Notes: generated from the sequence alone by a model not told the origin. DNA of 64,000 nucleotides from Ixodes scapularis (GCF_016920785.2 NW_024609880.1:54254121-54318120); one strand, 5' to 3'. Positions 23,085 through 34,237 are shown, numbered from the stretch's first letter. Program-made: numbers and translations.

Positions 23085-23300
23085 TTTGATGTCTCAGTTG
23101 TAGATGTGAAAAATTTGCTAATGCAATACAACCGCTAGCCTGGGGTCTTTAACGTGCATCACGTAGTAGTGATACACGACCGTATGCCGGTACGATGCTC
23201 ATCCAGATCGAAATGGGCATGGGTGGGGATTGAGCCCAGGATCCCTGGGTTTTACAGCGCGAACGTTCTCTCTGCGTGCTGCGAGCGTTAGATCTCGCGC
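23085..23300 (-). repeat. tRNA-derived SINE
   Basis: Read on the minus strand it has a degenerate tRNA-like head with a B-box-like GGGCTCAATCCCC, then a conserved tail: TGGATGAGCATCGTACCGGC, GTGTATCACTACTACGTG and GCACGTTAAAGACCCCAGG, ending near CACATCTACAACTGAGAC. The same tail occurs at 42.07-42.21 kb (+) and partly at 14.1 kb. A GCACGTTAAAGA..CCC tail is, from general knowledge, shared by several invertebrate tRNA-derived SINEs. Confidence 0.7.
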
Positions 23301-23474
23301 ATTGGCCATTCACGACCATTTTCTGTTTACTGACGTTAGAAGTTTAAGAATATTATTTCTACCCATAAAGGATATCGGCAAACGCCCTACAATCAACTGC
23401 TGTGCTAAGTCATATGCAACTTTTACTCGAGAAACAGTTGACGCAACAATGACGAGACTAATATTATATAGCGC

Positions 23475-23572
23475 AGAACGGAAAAACAGCGCAAAAGACA
23501 AGGACTAGTGAAAGGAGAGGACAGGACAAGCGCCACCCTACTAGTCCTTGTCTCTTGCGCTGTGTTTTTGTG
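23475..23572. repeat. Penelope-type inverted repeat
   Basis: AACAGCGCAAAAGACAAGGA at 23488 is mirrored by TCCTTGTCTCTTGCGCTGTG at 23545, with GGACAGGACAAGCGCCAC between. The phrase GGACAAGCGC and the hairpin layout match the pseudo-LTR tail of the Penelope-like element at 56.8-59.6 kb and the hairpin at 41.6 kb. Confidence 0.6.
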
Positions 23573-23926
23573 CTATGTGTAGCTAACTAACCCCAGTTGG
23601 TTTTATTTTACCCAATGCATCTCGAATTTTCAACAAAAGTAATTTTATGAGCGTCGTCATTTTATTTTCTGTGCGGACCAAAGTGACTGACCACACACGT
23701 AGTCTGCGGTTAAGTAAGGCAGCGAGATGTTCAACAGACTGCCAACACTCCGATACTGTGTATAAACAACATACGACTCACAGGGACATCGCGCTCTGTG
23801 CGCGAGTCAGAGACATCGCTCTATACTCAAGATAAAGTTATCTTATTAAGACGCTGACCATCATTTGATTTGTTATCACCCGCATCTGCGCAGGGGTCGC
23901 CTAGGACGTGGGACCGTCGAGCTCAC

Positions 23927-24234
23927 CTGTGTCGAATCTCGTAAACGGTAACGTTGCTCCTGGACTCAGCAAAGCTGGTATTGGATACGGCGTTGGACAG
24001 CTCGTCGGCTCTCCTCTGGAGCATCTGCACGGCAGAGGCGTTGAGCCGGTCCAGGGGCGTCTGAGACAGCATCTGCATCGCCGGCGGGACCGTGGTCTCG
24101 TTGCCGCAGAAGGCCGAGGTCGCCCCGGAGGTTCCCGTGGCCACGGTGCAAGACCACGGTGCGACCGCTGTCAGCAGCACCAGGCCCAGAACACATCGAC
24201 ACCCGATGCTAAGGCGAAACGTAGAGATGGCCAT
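23927..24234 (-). CDS. Exon 1, signal peptide and start of a TGF-beta family pro-ligand
   Basis: Codes for the secreted ligand's N-terminus. I chose ATG at 24234-24232: it has A at -3 and G at +4 and is followed directly by a signal peptide (MAISTFRLSIGCRCVLGLVL..., basic residues, a hydrophobic core, then AVAPWSC). Upstream in-frame codons lack a better start. About 102 codons follow, with four N-glycosylation sites (NET, NAS, NTS, NVT) and a helical segment LSQTPLDRLNASAVQMLQR. The donor is CACAG|GTGAGC (23927/23926), a near-consensus site. The exon ends in phase 2 and its final AG joins the first G of exon 2 to give arginine. The three exons together give about 274 residues of an expected 350-450, so the C-terminal ligand is missing from the window. 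The family call rests mainly on exons 2 and 3. Confidence 0.85.
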
Positions 24235-24358
24235 TCTCGACGGTCCGAAGGGCCCCGAGACGTGGATTCTGTGCGGGGAGGGATGAAGGCAGGCGTGGCA
24301 CAGAGGTGCTCGAGACAAGACCTTGGTCGGAGCGGAACCCAGTGGCGGCCGAGTTCTG
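24235..24358 (-). other. Predicted 5' UTR of the TGF-beta family gene
   Basis: Length inferred from the TATA-like box about 30 bp further upstream. GC-rich; no upstream ATG in good context was noticed. An upstream non-coding exon cannot be excluded. Confidence 0.4.
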
Positions 24359-24383
24359 GTGTGGCGGTTTCGACGTTGAGCGT

Positions 24384-24390
24384 CTTATAG
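24384..24390 (-). promoter_or_regulatory. TATA-like box CTATAAG
   Basis: On the minus strand GGCTATAAGACGC stands about 150 bp upstream of the start codon, at the edge of a GC-rich block (about 23900-24600) that contrasts with AT-rich flanks. Position and composition suit a core promoter; activity is inferred. Confidence 0.4.
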
Positions 24391-24599
24391 CCGACTTCCC
24401 TCGCCCCCTCCTGCCGCGCCCCCTCCCTCCCCCTCTCCGAAGACCCTCTCCTCTCCTGAAAGTGCTCTTGCCCGCCGGAGGCGGCGGCTGGTTTTTGGCG
24501 CAGTCCGTGGTTTTTGGCGCTGTCCGTTCGTTTGTTTGGGACGGTGTGGGGCAGGACTGCCGGCGCTGCCCGCTTTCGCCGTTGCTCTTCCGTGTTATA

Positions 24600-26090
24600 C
24601 GCTGAAAAGGCCTTCCGACAGCGTTTGGGGCCCTTTGGACATTGGTTCATCTGCTGCACTTTCCTAGCAGGGCAATACATTATTGACATACATCTATTTC
24701 ACGTACCTCTATTCCTTTTCTTGTCAACTCGGCATCGTCAAACTGGGGCACTGGTGGCCCAACTCTGCCAAAAGCACGACCGTGCGAAGACGCTTTTTGC
24801 TCGTTCTTTACCTGCGTTTACACGCGTATATTTCCTCTTGTTTGTCTGAAGACTGAGACGACCGCCTGCTTGCACAAAACGATGTGAACGTTGGACGGTC
24901 TACTTTAAATACCCTCGCGAAGTTGTTTACGTCAGAAGTCATTCGAATTATGGCCCTTAAATTACTTCATATTTTTTAAAATTGTTCCTTCTATTTAATA
25001 GGTGTACGTTTCTTACGTGTAACAGGTTTATAAAGTGTTGTTTCACAACCAACTTGAAATCTGTTTTGAACCAAATAGACGCCAAGTTGTTTATTATGCC
25101 TAATCTTTTAGATAGAAAGGCATATGTGGTAAACGGAAAAGTACGTCAATATGAAACCTTCCAAGGCGTCGTGGCTTCGGCATTATCAGCGATAACGCCT
25201 TTATTACATCGTCGATTACCTTCTATGCAATTATATTTGATAAAGTCTTGGAAAACTTTCAAGTGTACGCTATTTGTCCGAGGATAAGCTTTTAGCTCTC
25301 TATCGAGGATTACGGCAGTTGTCGTACTGAGCAGCGCTAGCACAGTCTTGTTTGACTGATTTGTGTGTAGCGGATTCTACGAAGGACTTCTGATTATAAA
25401 CAGCAACAAACTCTGATGAAACGTGACCGCTTCCATATCCCGTGACATTCGTTCTAGAGTCCTTCGAAGGCTGGCCAATTTACTTTCTCTTATGATAAAC
25501 ACGACTACATGTATTGCTTAAAAAAAAAAAAAAAAAGCAGAGCAAAAATGGACAAGGGGAAAACACACACAAACACAGCGTTTTCCACTCGTCCCTGCGT
25601 CCTTTTTTGCTCGGTTTTATTTTTTTTTTTTTTTCATTGTGCCCCGACTCGCCCAACTACACACCTTACTCCAAGTATTCTCTCTGGTTTCATTGAAAAC
25701 TGAATCGCGAAGAAAACAACGAATACGCATTAGAGGGGGAAAAAACCGTTTTCTTCTTTATTGCAGAGAAAAGCACTCTTTGAAACTGACGCTGTTAACG
25801 ATCGGGATTTAGGCATCTAGCTCACGCCCACGGCATTCATGTAAATATACTGAAGCCGCGGTTACGTCCTTTAAACCATTCCAATCGTCGCCTTCCGTGC
25901 TGGAACCTTTGCCTACTGGGCCTCTATAAACTCGTCAAACACAGAGGTGGCGGAGAAAGTTCGCGGAGCGCGACCGATTGGACTTGAGCGACAAAAAGGC
26001 GGACTCACCTTCGTGAAAGTCCCACTGGGGGGGCGCTCCGTCAACTTACGCCCCGATACCTATGTGTTTGACGATTCTATGCGGAGAAGA
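24600..26090. other. Upstream flank of the gene, no recognised feature
   Basis: AT-rich intergenic DNA with A and T runs (25520-25537, 25619-25635). No gene, RNA or bounded element supported. Regulatory elements would not be recognisable by eye. Confidence 0.4.
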
Positions 26091-26098
26091 CACCGAAC

Positions 26099-26196
26099 TG
26101 TGATTGGCTCTGATTGAAAATAGGGGGTAGGCCTCTAAGCAAGCAGCCTTGAGGTCTACCCACTATCCTCCAATCAGAGCCAGTCAGAGCTCGGCA
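26099..26196. mobile_element. Fold-back MITE
   Basis: TGATTGGCTCTGATTGAAAA on the left faces CCTCCAATCAGAGCCAGTCA on the right; GGTAGGCCTC pairs with GAGGTCTACC in the stem. Loop about 14 bp. Confidence 0.8.
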
Positions 26197-26283
26197 TTAT
26201 GACGTCATCACAGCCCGTGCAAAAGAAGCAGATGAACTTGTGTTCCGCATACTTCGCTTCGCCTTAACGCAACCGATACGAGC

Positions 26284-26426
26284 TGATGGGACCAACCAGA
26301 CAGCGTCAAAAGCGCACAATCATCGTGTTCGTCGTGTTTCTGTACAAGTTCTATCATAGCTGAACCAATCACAAACATAAAAGGCACAGTGACTTGCACT
26401 TTCGACGATGCTTGGTTGGTCCCATT
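26284..26426. mobile_element. MITE with TGGGACCAACCA ends
   Basis: ATGGGACCAACCAGACAGCG on the left and CGATGCTTGGTTGGTCCCAT on the right are inverted; the stem also includes GTCAAAAG and CTTTCGAC. It lies 88 bp from the preceding fold-back element. Confidence 0.75.
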
Positions 26427-26718
26427 ACCTCGTGGCTTCGGCTGTGCCTGGGCTTGAGCTGAAGTAAAATGTAGGGGGTTGTGGAACGGCGGTCTGGGCA
26501 TAAGCCGTAGCTCTCATCTGCGCAATATCAGACGCTGCCCGTGCGTCCAGAGCACAGTGACTCAGCTTTTCTCGCATGGGTAATAATGTCGAGTCACTAC
26601 TGGGGACGCGTGCGCGGCGCTTAAGTGTTTAATGTTTAATATATATGTTTGATTTTTTTTTTCAGAAAAAGGCCAGTGCGCATGTTCAGGACGCGTTGAA
26701 CGACCCGGTTAATAAAGA

Positions 26719-27195
26719 TTGCAGCCCATAGCAGGTGATTTTACTCCGCTTCACTTTAAGCCCAGCCGAAGCCGTTATTGCCAATCAAACAGTCAAAAGT
26801 GCACCGTCACGGAGCTCATCGAGTCCACGCGGGCCAGAAGCAGGTCGACGGGCGATTCCCACGTAGCGCGTCCGAAGGATCTGCGGCGCGCGCTAGTCCG
26901 TGAACGAGAGCTCGGCGGGACGGAGCGGACTTCGGCCCGGCGCGTCTCGGCTTGGGCCGCTCCTTGTCTGGCGGCCGTCTGGGGGAATCCCTCGGCGTTC
27001 CCCGACGTCGGCCCTCCGCCGGCGTCTGGGTCGCGGCTTCGATCGCGGGCCCGAGCAAGTGGGTCGGGGGTCCTTGGACCTTTTCTCTTCCGCGGTCGCC
27101 AGGTCTCGCTGGTCACTGCTCCGGCCGCTCCGACGAAGCGCGCCCGACTCCAGACGATGTTTTTGGCCGTCGTGACGTTCGCGTCGGTAGTTTAA
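26719..27195. other. GC/CpG-rich island, unidentified
   Basis: A strongly CpG-rich 400-bp block between AT-rich flanks. Both strands carry open frames (plus 26719-27195; minus 27116-26793) dominated by Arg, Ser, Pro and Ala, as expected from composition. The minus frame ends in a less biased stretch (SPVDLLLARVDSMSSVTVHF then stop), which is why I keep it. I recognise no domain. It could be a CpG-island promoter or first exon of an undetected gene, or a GC-rich repeat. Confidence 0.35.
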
Positions 27196-27460
27196 CACGA
27201 AATGCGTTTTGAGGGCTGAATTTTACGCGTAAAGCGTTGCGCTCGAGCGTAAAGGAGCGGTCATACAAAAGACAGTCTGCCAGACATCAGTCACCGTGAT
27301 ATCCGTGGTTCGAATACCGCGTGCGAAGTTTCTCCTCGAACTCGTTGTCGTGCGACATTCGAATTTCAAAGCACGGATCTCGTATGACTCGCGTTCGAAT
27401 CTGTTCGCAGACTGTCTTTCGAATAATGTCTATGAGCAGTGTGACCAAACGAAGAGTCGT

Positions 27461-27669
27461 TAAGGCGGGTTCACACATCTGCGTTGGTCCCGTTCGCACG
27501 CAACCGAAAGGACCGTAACGACAAAGTCGCCGGGACAAGTGTTCGCCGTACACATTGCCTGGCAAGCGATACGAGGTGTGGCTTCCCGAAACAATCTATG
27601 AGGCACGGTTACTGCGGTTGTTTCGGTTGCGCGCGAACGCGACCGTCGCAAGTGTGGAAACCAGCCTTT
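27461..27669. mobile_element. MITE with AAGGCGGGTTCACAC ends
   Basis: The left arm TAAGGCGGGTTCACACATCT faces right-arm AGTGTGGAAACCAGCCTTTA. Inner arms also match (GTTCGCACGCAACCGAAAG with GTTTCGGTTGCGCGCGAAC). Arms are about 60 bp in a 209-bp element. Flanks read cgTTAAGG / CCTTTAca, compatible with a short TA-rich target. Confidence 0.8.
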
Positions 27670-27899
27670 ACACGTGGGCCAAGGCAGCCCATACTGAGTC
27701 ACAATATACACTTTCAAAAGTACGCGCCATCTGTTAACTGCTGCGCTAATTATCCGAGTCGGCCATCGTTTGAGCACGTACTCTGAGTACCTATTAGACA
27801 GGAGGAGTCGGCCAACATTCGGCGTGAACTCGCTTCAGCTCGTATCGAGAACGAGCACTGCGTCACCGTTTCGGTGAGGGCTCGGGTTCACTCACACGC

Positions 27900-27985
27900 T
27901 TGGCGCCCAAGGATGCATGGATGAATGTTAATGGCTATACCCTTTGTAACGGGCGGCAGCTTCCGCCACCTAGCCTAACATTTCG
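27900..27985 (+). repeat. GGATGGATGTTAATGGCTAT dispersed repeat, copy 2
   Basis: ATGGATGAATGTTAATGGCT, ACCCTTTGTAACGGGCGGC and CCGCCACCTAGCC align with 17.8 kb. A C run follows at 28038-28062. Confidence 0.65.
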
Positions 27986-28111
27986 TCATTCCTCCTTTTT
28001 TTTAATTTGTATAAATTTTGCTATAACGCACACCGCCTCCCCCCCCCCCCCCCCCCCCCCCCTCCTTTTTTTGGAAGCGATTTCATTGCTTATTTTTCTC
28101 TCTATTTTTTC

Positions 28112-28238
28112 AGGAACCGTGACGTTGTAAGGTCACGTGGGGAGCTTTCTCGGGGTCATAGAGTGCCGGAAAGATGTCGCGAACCTGGAGAGAAGGCACA
28201 TATCGCTCCCCACGTGATCTTACGACGTCACCGTTCCT
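28112..28238. mobile_element. Fold-back MITE
   Basis: GGAACCGTGACGTTGTAAGG then TCACGTGGGGAGC on the left; GCTCCCCACGTGATCTTACG then ACGTCACCGTTCC on the right. The 33-bp arms differ at about four positions. Confidence 0.85.
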
Positions 28239-28239
28239 C

Positions 28240-29280
28240 AATAAGTTCAACCTTTTTTTAACATTCTCATACACTGGGGGAGTGTATGAGTGTGTCGTGC
28301 GTCCAAAGCATACGAAACCACTCCAAAACGCTCCGTACACAAGCAAAAAAAAAACCAAGAAAAAAAACAAAAAAAAAAAAAACCAAAGAAAAACGTAAGT
28401 CACGCATAATGCACGCATGACAGATTGTCTGCTCATCGAATTTATTAGACTGATGAAGACATTTTCTTTTTGTCTTATTCAAAATAAAATTTAACCTCCA
28501 CCCATAAAACGGAGACACAGGCTACATTGCGGTACGTTCCTTTTTTTTTCTTCTTTTTTTGAAGTAATCAACAATATTTATAAAAAAAAAAAAAAAAAAC
28601 ACATTTTTTTTTTAAATTTTGATGTGTGCTATGAGTGCAGTAACATCATAGAATCGTCGGGATTATAACGTTTCTTCTTTAGGGTGGGCACAAATTCAAG
28701 ATATTGCGAAGGTTGCTCATACGACTCAACGGGAAAAAAAAATCTGTCGGGATAATGAATAACAACGTCTAACTGGTATTTGTTATTACTCCGCTATTAG
28801 TTATTAATATCTGTTGTACTTCCGGTAAATATAATGATTTCTGCAGTTGTTTGGTTGAAATCAGTATTTACAATTTTCGTAGAAAGCAACCGAGAGAGGA
28901 AGAAAGGTGCGAACGTTTCAGAATGTTGAGGATCTATTTCGATTGTCGTACGTTCCACGTTTCTTTGTCTAACATACCCAAAGTGGTTCGATTAGGTAAC
29001 TCATAAACTTTTGCAATATAGTATATATGCCTAACGGCATATCTGAAAAAGTACATGTTTAGCAATCATGTTCTCTGAGAAGCAGACATGACAATTTGTA
29101 AGTGGAAATTACAATATTTTCTTTTCAGCCCATGCTAACCTCAGCACTCTACGGAATTTTAAACGCGACAGCGTATTTTTTAACGCCCCCCCCACCCCCC
29201 CCCCCCCCTCTCCGGCCCCCTGAGCAAGGGGTGTGATCTTTGGTTAACTAGGAGTTTAAAAAATCTAAAGTATCTAGCAA
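28240..29280. other. Intergenic DNA with homopolymer runs, no supported gene
   Basis: A runs at 28345-28380 and 28581-28597, a C run at 29185-29208. The part 28260-28440 (TCATACACTGGGGGAGTGTATGA hairpin, ACGCATAATGCACGCATGAC) shares short blocks with repeat family C. Nothing else is recognisable. Confidence 0.5.
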
Positions 29281-29282
29281 AA

Positions 29283-29345
29283 CAGAGATGTCCTAGTACC
29301 TAGCAAGGCAGAGATGTCCTAGTACCTAGCAAGGCAGAGATGTCT
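29283..29345. repeat. 26-bp tandem repeat, 2.4 copies
   Basis: CAGAGATGTCCTAGTACCTA then GCAAGG repeats with period 26 from 29283; the third copy diverges after CAGAGATGTC. Confidence 0.85.
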
Positions 29346-29894
29346 TGGCCCGTCTTCCATGAAAGAAACAAATCAAACGAAAAGCAATTAGGCCCCACAT
29401 TTGCCTCCGCGGCCCTCCACCCCCAAACCTGTGTAGCGGCGCACCGTTTCGTATTACGTCGCAATCCGATTCGTAGAACACCGCAGACAAATTTGAACTT
29501 GTCTCGATCGTTCTGATACACTGGCCGCGTGTTTCAGAATAATCAAGACAGGCACAATTTATAGAAAATTTTAGCTCAGAGCACATACCAGACTGGGCGA
29601 GTACATAGTTTATTAACACAAAATCTGTATGTGGGCTGGATTTTACGCAAAAAGCGTTACGCTGGAGTTGATGCATATGCACAGCCCCTAGAAGTCGACG
29701 CGTAAGCATCAAACGAGAAGACATTCTTAGTCATAATTAATTATGTGCAATCATAATCGGGCGTAATTAGTTGTGACAAGCGAGATTTACCAAGCGGCTC
29801 AGTGGGAACCAATTCTCGGACCAAGTGGCCCGCACTCAACTCGACACCCTTGCTCTTTACCATAAGGAGGAGGCGAAAGAGAGCACAAGCGGCA

Positions 29895-30440
29895 GGACCA
29901 AGCCCGTGGGAACCGTTGGCTCCCGCAGCTGGCTCCCGAATCACGAAGCGTAGGTCCCCACGTGATCCCATGATGTCACGGGGCAGGTATAACGTACCAA
30001 TGGATAACGCACCAATGGGCACTTAGCACATCAGCCAAGTTATCGGGCGCGATAGACCTCCTTGCTCCACCTAGGGTATATCAACCCGACCTTCTTCCAC
30101 TCCTGATTCAGCACGTTTACAACGTGCTCGGATGAAAAGTGCTAGATCTAAACCTCGAGTGCCGAAGAAGCTGTTCGTTCGACAAGGAGCTTCTCGCAAT
30201 CTAAGAGCACTAAGAGCTCGGGTCACTACACGCACCCTGGACCACTCCACTCCTGAACAACTTTACATTTGTCTTGGTCATTTTGATAAGCCCGGTGAAC
30301 ACACGAGGGTGTTGTGCGTGCAACGCGTATGAAACCACCCAAACCTGTTTGTAACCTGGCATTACTAAAAATAACGCACTCGTTTATGCACGTATGACAC
30401 ATTTTGTGGGACCGGGGATTATCAAAATGATCAAGTTTTT
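29895..30440 (+). repeat. Dispersed repeat family C, copy 2
   Basis: Blocks CAGCTGGCTCCCGAATCACG, CCAATGGATAACGCACCAAT, GCAATCTAAGAGCACTAAGA, CTACACGCACC, CTCCTGAACAACTTTACATT and TTATGCACGTATGACAC follow in the same order as at 21.5-22.1 kb. No long frame. Confidence 0.6.
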
Positions 30441-31525
30441 ATGATTAGGCTGCCTCTGTAACACTGCAAAGAATCACCACATCGTGTATAAAAGCATTGA
30501 AAAGCAAGAAAAAAAAAAGAGAAATACGTAGAATAATTGTTTGAGGAAATTCGCGAGTGATGAATGTAAGTGAAGATAAACGTTCATTGATGTTTATCCA
30601 TTGTTGACGAGTCTCTAATTATGAATCTAAAAGAGAATAGTATAGTGGTCCACGTATTACACAGCAGTTCAATTTGTCAAGTAGCATCTAATGACTTATG
30701 CAATCAAACGCCGTATTGTAATCTATAAAAATTACTAGTGACAGACATATAGATAAAATGTTCCTGATTTTTTTTTTTTTTTTTTGGAACGAGAGTTTTG
30801 ACTCCGTCGACGTTCCCTCTGTAAGGACAAGTTTAGTAGTTTTTTTTAACGTTATTAGAACCAGATGTTACAAAAATGTGCAACGCCTTTCACACGGGGA
30901 GTGTAAACGGTGTTTTTCTCACTTTTTAGAAGAGGCAGTGACCGTTGTGCACTTGCTACAGAGGCATTTTCTGTGAGACTGTTGCTTCCCCACACTGCAC
31001 CAGTTCCTCGCAGAAAGCCTGCTTAACGTTGCCCGACATCTCGCCCAAATAGACCTTCAACGCAGCGAAATCGTTTAGGCTTCCAAAACAGTACGTTTTG
31101 CAAACTTATTGCACGGAAAACATTTATAAACTTCGAATATTTCCACATGCGTACCACAAGGCGGCAATGATTTGACGCGTTTCAGTTTTTGTGTTTCTGT
31201 CTTAATAAGGACGGAAATTAACTTCGGCGGTAGAGCAGCACAGACTGCATGTACCCAGGAAGCTTCTCACAATATAGCGGGGTGAAGACTTTGGTGGAGA
31301 CTTGCTAAATGCATGGAACTCAAATCGCTACCGTTAGGAACGCCAACTTTAATATGGTGGCTCGATAGCGTCTTGAGGAGGTGAGGGCAGAACTAATTCG
31401 TTTGGAGGTTAACGCATATTAAGCACACCTTTTTAAACAAAAATTGGTAAAAAAAAATTAAAAAAAAACGTGGCTGCGTTTTTGCTGTGTTTTGTTGCCG
31501 ACTAAATAAGATATATTACAGCAAT
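30441..31525. other. Intergenic DNA with no recognised feature
   Basis: AT-rich with a T17 run at 30769. No bounded element or gene. Confidence 0.4.
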
Positions 31526-31529
31526 CCCG

Positions 31530-32520
31530 GGATTTCCTGAGCTTATTATGTGTGCGGATGACGCCAACGTATTCTTCGCAGCCTCTTCCAAAGCCCAGTT
31601 AGAACTCATGACAAATAGCTAGCTTTTAGACCTATCTACATAGTTTGAAGCACACAAGCTGAAACTAAATACATAAAAAACCAAGTATATACTATTTTCA
31701 CCCCAAAAAACAAACGCAACAGTATCAACATACTTATATATTGTAAAGATGAAATTATAGAAGAAGTCTAAGAACAGAAATTTTTGGGAGCTTGGCTAAA
31801 TCAAGAGCTCAATTGGAATGTACATGTGAATGAACTAAATTTCGAGCTTTCAAGGTCGGTTGAATGTCGATATGGAATAGGGAACCTTATACCAACATGG
31901 CTAGAGAACAACTTATATTATTCTCTGTTTTACTCTAGGCTCTGTTATTGTTTCCTCGTGCGGGGCACGAAACCGACCACAAACTATAACTCGCTGCTCA
32001 CACTGCAGGAACTAATGCTGCGCCCACTTGAAAATCAGAGGGGTAAATACAAAACCTGCACACCGTACCACTTAAAAAAAAAAAGGCATACTCAAGATCT
32101 ATCAGATTTATAATTTTAAAATATTAAAACTAATTCATATACTAAAGCTATATGTGACGGATGTATGTGACGTAGCGGATGCACACCCTCTTCTACACAA
32201 CGTAAGCGGCCCCCTCAGACCCGTGCAAATTATAGAACGCAAACGATAGAATATCAAATGAGTAAAGCTCTAAAGGGAGCTCTGGACACTCCTGGTGGTT
32301 AGTGGTATCCCCTCATTCTCTGAACCTGTGTAGAGTAACTAGTTCTTCTTCTGGTATATTCTAAAATATATTATTTTGTTTATCACTCAGCTACGTGACC
32401 TCTGTAAACTGTGTGCTGCTGAAAAGCGCTTCATTGGGGACAGAGACTTTGTAAGGCTTCACGCCTTTAGTCTCTGTTTTCATCTATTTTTATTTCGGAA
32501 ACAAACATTCATTCAAAAAC
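31530..32520 (+). mobile_element. LINE 3' fragment (jockey/CR1-like)
   Basis: Decayed reverse transcriptase: the catalytic motif CADDANVFF at 31551-31577, then NFWELG / MGAWLNQELNWNVHVNEL around 31770-31840, and RYGIGNLIPTWLENNLYYS plus LFYSRLCYCFLVRGT up to about 31970, with later frames broken by stops. The non-coding tail (GGCTTCACGCCTTTAGTCTC near 32455, then ATTCATTCAAAA) looks like the 3' UTR. It differs in sequence from the LINE at 9.9 kb and is 5'-truncated. Confidence 0.8.
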
Positions 32521-32589
32521 AAACATAAGCTACGTCGAAATAAGATCACATTTTGTCGTTTATTCTATGAGGGCCATATTACCGCGTGC

Positions 32590-32660
32590 GTTGCGGAGTT
32601 GGCAACGCACAGGGCTGCCACTCGGAGGACCGGGCTTTGATCGAGCCCTTGTCTATCCGG
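32590..32660 (+). repeat. Possible tRNA-related SINE head
   Basis: GGGCTGCCACTCGGAGGACC and GGGCTTTGATCGAGCCC resemble a tRNA-like B-box region. Only about 70 bp and diverged. Confidence 0.3.
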
Positions 32661-32699
32661 TTCTAGCTTTTATGAGTCTGTACTGATCCGAAAATATCT

Positions 32700-32870
32700 A
32701 GCTCATTAGCGAACTTTCGTGTTGCGTATACGAGCAAACGCAAGTACTGTGCGTTCGCGTTAGCGTTGTGTGCTCCCCACTGAGAGTGCGCGGAGCCCCA
32801 TACCGCACCTTGATTGGCGAATGCCGACGATACGCATGCGCAGAGCGGAGCACGCAATCACGTAAATGCA
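32700..32870. repeat. Dispersed repeat, relative of 12.6 kb
   Basis: CTTTCGTGTTGCGTATACGA at the start and TTGATTGGCGAATGCCGACG in the interior parallel 12595-12790 (TCTCGTATTGCGTAAACGAG; GGATTGGTGCATGACGATCA). Confidence 0.55.
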
Positions 32871-33874
32871 AATATTGATAAGTTACAGTGTTGTTCTTTA
32901 GAATGCACGGCATTAAACACAGTGCTGAAACAGCTTTGTACATGTCTACTGTCGGACACTGTTATCGCGAACACGCCGTGGCGCTTTTCTTTATGGGGAA
33001 TTTACGTATACCAACCGAACGAAGGGCATGGGAAAAACTGATAGACGGCAAGAACTACGCAGTATAAGATCAGTAGCTCCCTGTGCATGTAGACGATCAA
33101 AATAAAATGAAGGCCAAGTAACTAGTCCGATTTCAAATAAATGACTACTGCTTTAATCTTTTAGCTCATGCATATGAGCGACGATGCTTGTTTTGCGTTC
33201 AAAGCTTCACCCGCACGCTCGAAATATTCGAAAATAGGGATCGAAGCCAGAGAACAAGTGCCCGCTAAAACATATGCTTGGCATAGGAAATATATATAAA
33301 AAAAGAAACACCTTTCACAGACCATGTACTTTATTTACTCTTTACATTTTGAATGTTTTTAACCTCTTGTAAAGATGTACGGCCGGGGTCATTTTCATAT
33401 ACACGAACTCAGCTCTGTTACGTCACGGCGCGGTGGTGGCGCGTTGGGCGCACTTCGAATCGCGGGCTGTGGGCAGAAGTCACCATACGGATCCGGCATT
33501 CCTGTGTTGTTTCGGAAAAAACCAGGCGAAAACCGTCCTTTTTGTCAAAACGCCGCGGCGTGGGCTGTACCAAAAGAATCGGGAAGATTTTGTTTGTAAA
33601 CATGAGTTGATCTATAGGGACTGGACTGGCACTTTAGCAATATAAAGCGCCACAGGAACGCTCGTGAGCCTTGAACACGCTTTACATTACTGTCGGTTGT
33701 TATTTTGCTTGGAATTGTCGCTCGTTTTTTCACACCTAACGGAGGTTTGAGCCTTAAATATAACGTTACCATCGTTCACTGATGGAGAAGAATACTGTGA
33801 CCAAAGCCATTACATTTTTACAACAATGAAAAACGTGCACAGTGTTTGGTGCGGCCCAAATAACAAAAGGGACC
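32871..33874. other. Intergenic DNA with no recognised feature
   Basis: Frames of 60-85 codons at 33350-33660 have no family signature. No bounded repeat. Confidence 0.4.
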
Positions 33875-33879
33875 CATAT

Positions 33880-34030
33880 TATTTTCCAGCGAAGGGACAA
33901 AACTAACGCGCGTTTTTCCATAGGAATGCACAGGACCACCGCAAAAGTAGACTGGTTGCTGTATTCTTCAAATTGCATCCCGCAAGTTGCACAGACACTA
34001 GCGACAATCGAACCTTTTGCGTACATTATA
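33880..34030 (+). repeat. Dispersed repeat shared with 12.44 kb
   Basis: CCATAGGAATGCACAGGACC, CACCGCAAAAGTAGACTGGT and TGCGTACATTATAACTCC align with 12440-12590. Confidence 0.7.
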
Positions 34031-34237
34031 ACTCCATGGTTCATATTTAGGCAAAGAAACAAGCGCTAAAATTTTGTTTCCGTACACCTTTATTTCGAAA
34101 AAAGTTGGGCACTATTTTAAATGCGGTAGCACATATATTTTTCACGGGGCTTCGTCCTGCCCTCCCTGAAGGGGTGACGGACTTTGCAGGAGCGCTGGGT
34201 CCTGCAAAGCCACCCGCCGGCGCCTTCGGACGTCGCC

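Larger units (their letters stand above)
2250..23926 (-). other. Intron 1 of the TGF-beta family gene (21.7 kb)
   Basis: Bounded by donor ACAG|GTGAGC at 23926 and acceptor CAAGCAG at 2250, phase 2. It is filled with repeats and transposon relics, listed individually. No additional exon is needed, because exon 1 and exon 2 join in frame. A long first intron is common in developmental ligand genes. Confidence 0.8.

Noticed and set aside
23908..24390. 160-codon plus-strand frame
   Set aside because: Antisense to exon 1, whose minus strand has a signal peptide and a matching splice phase.
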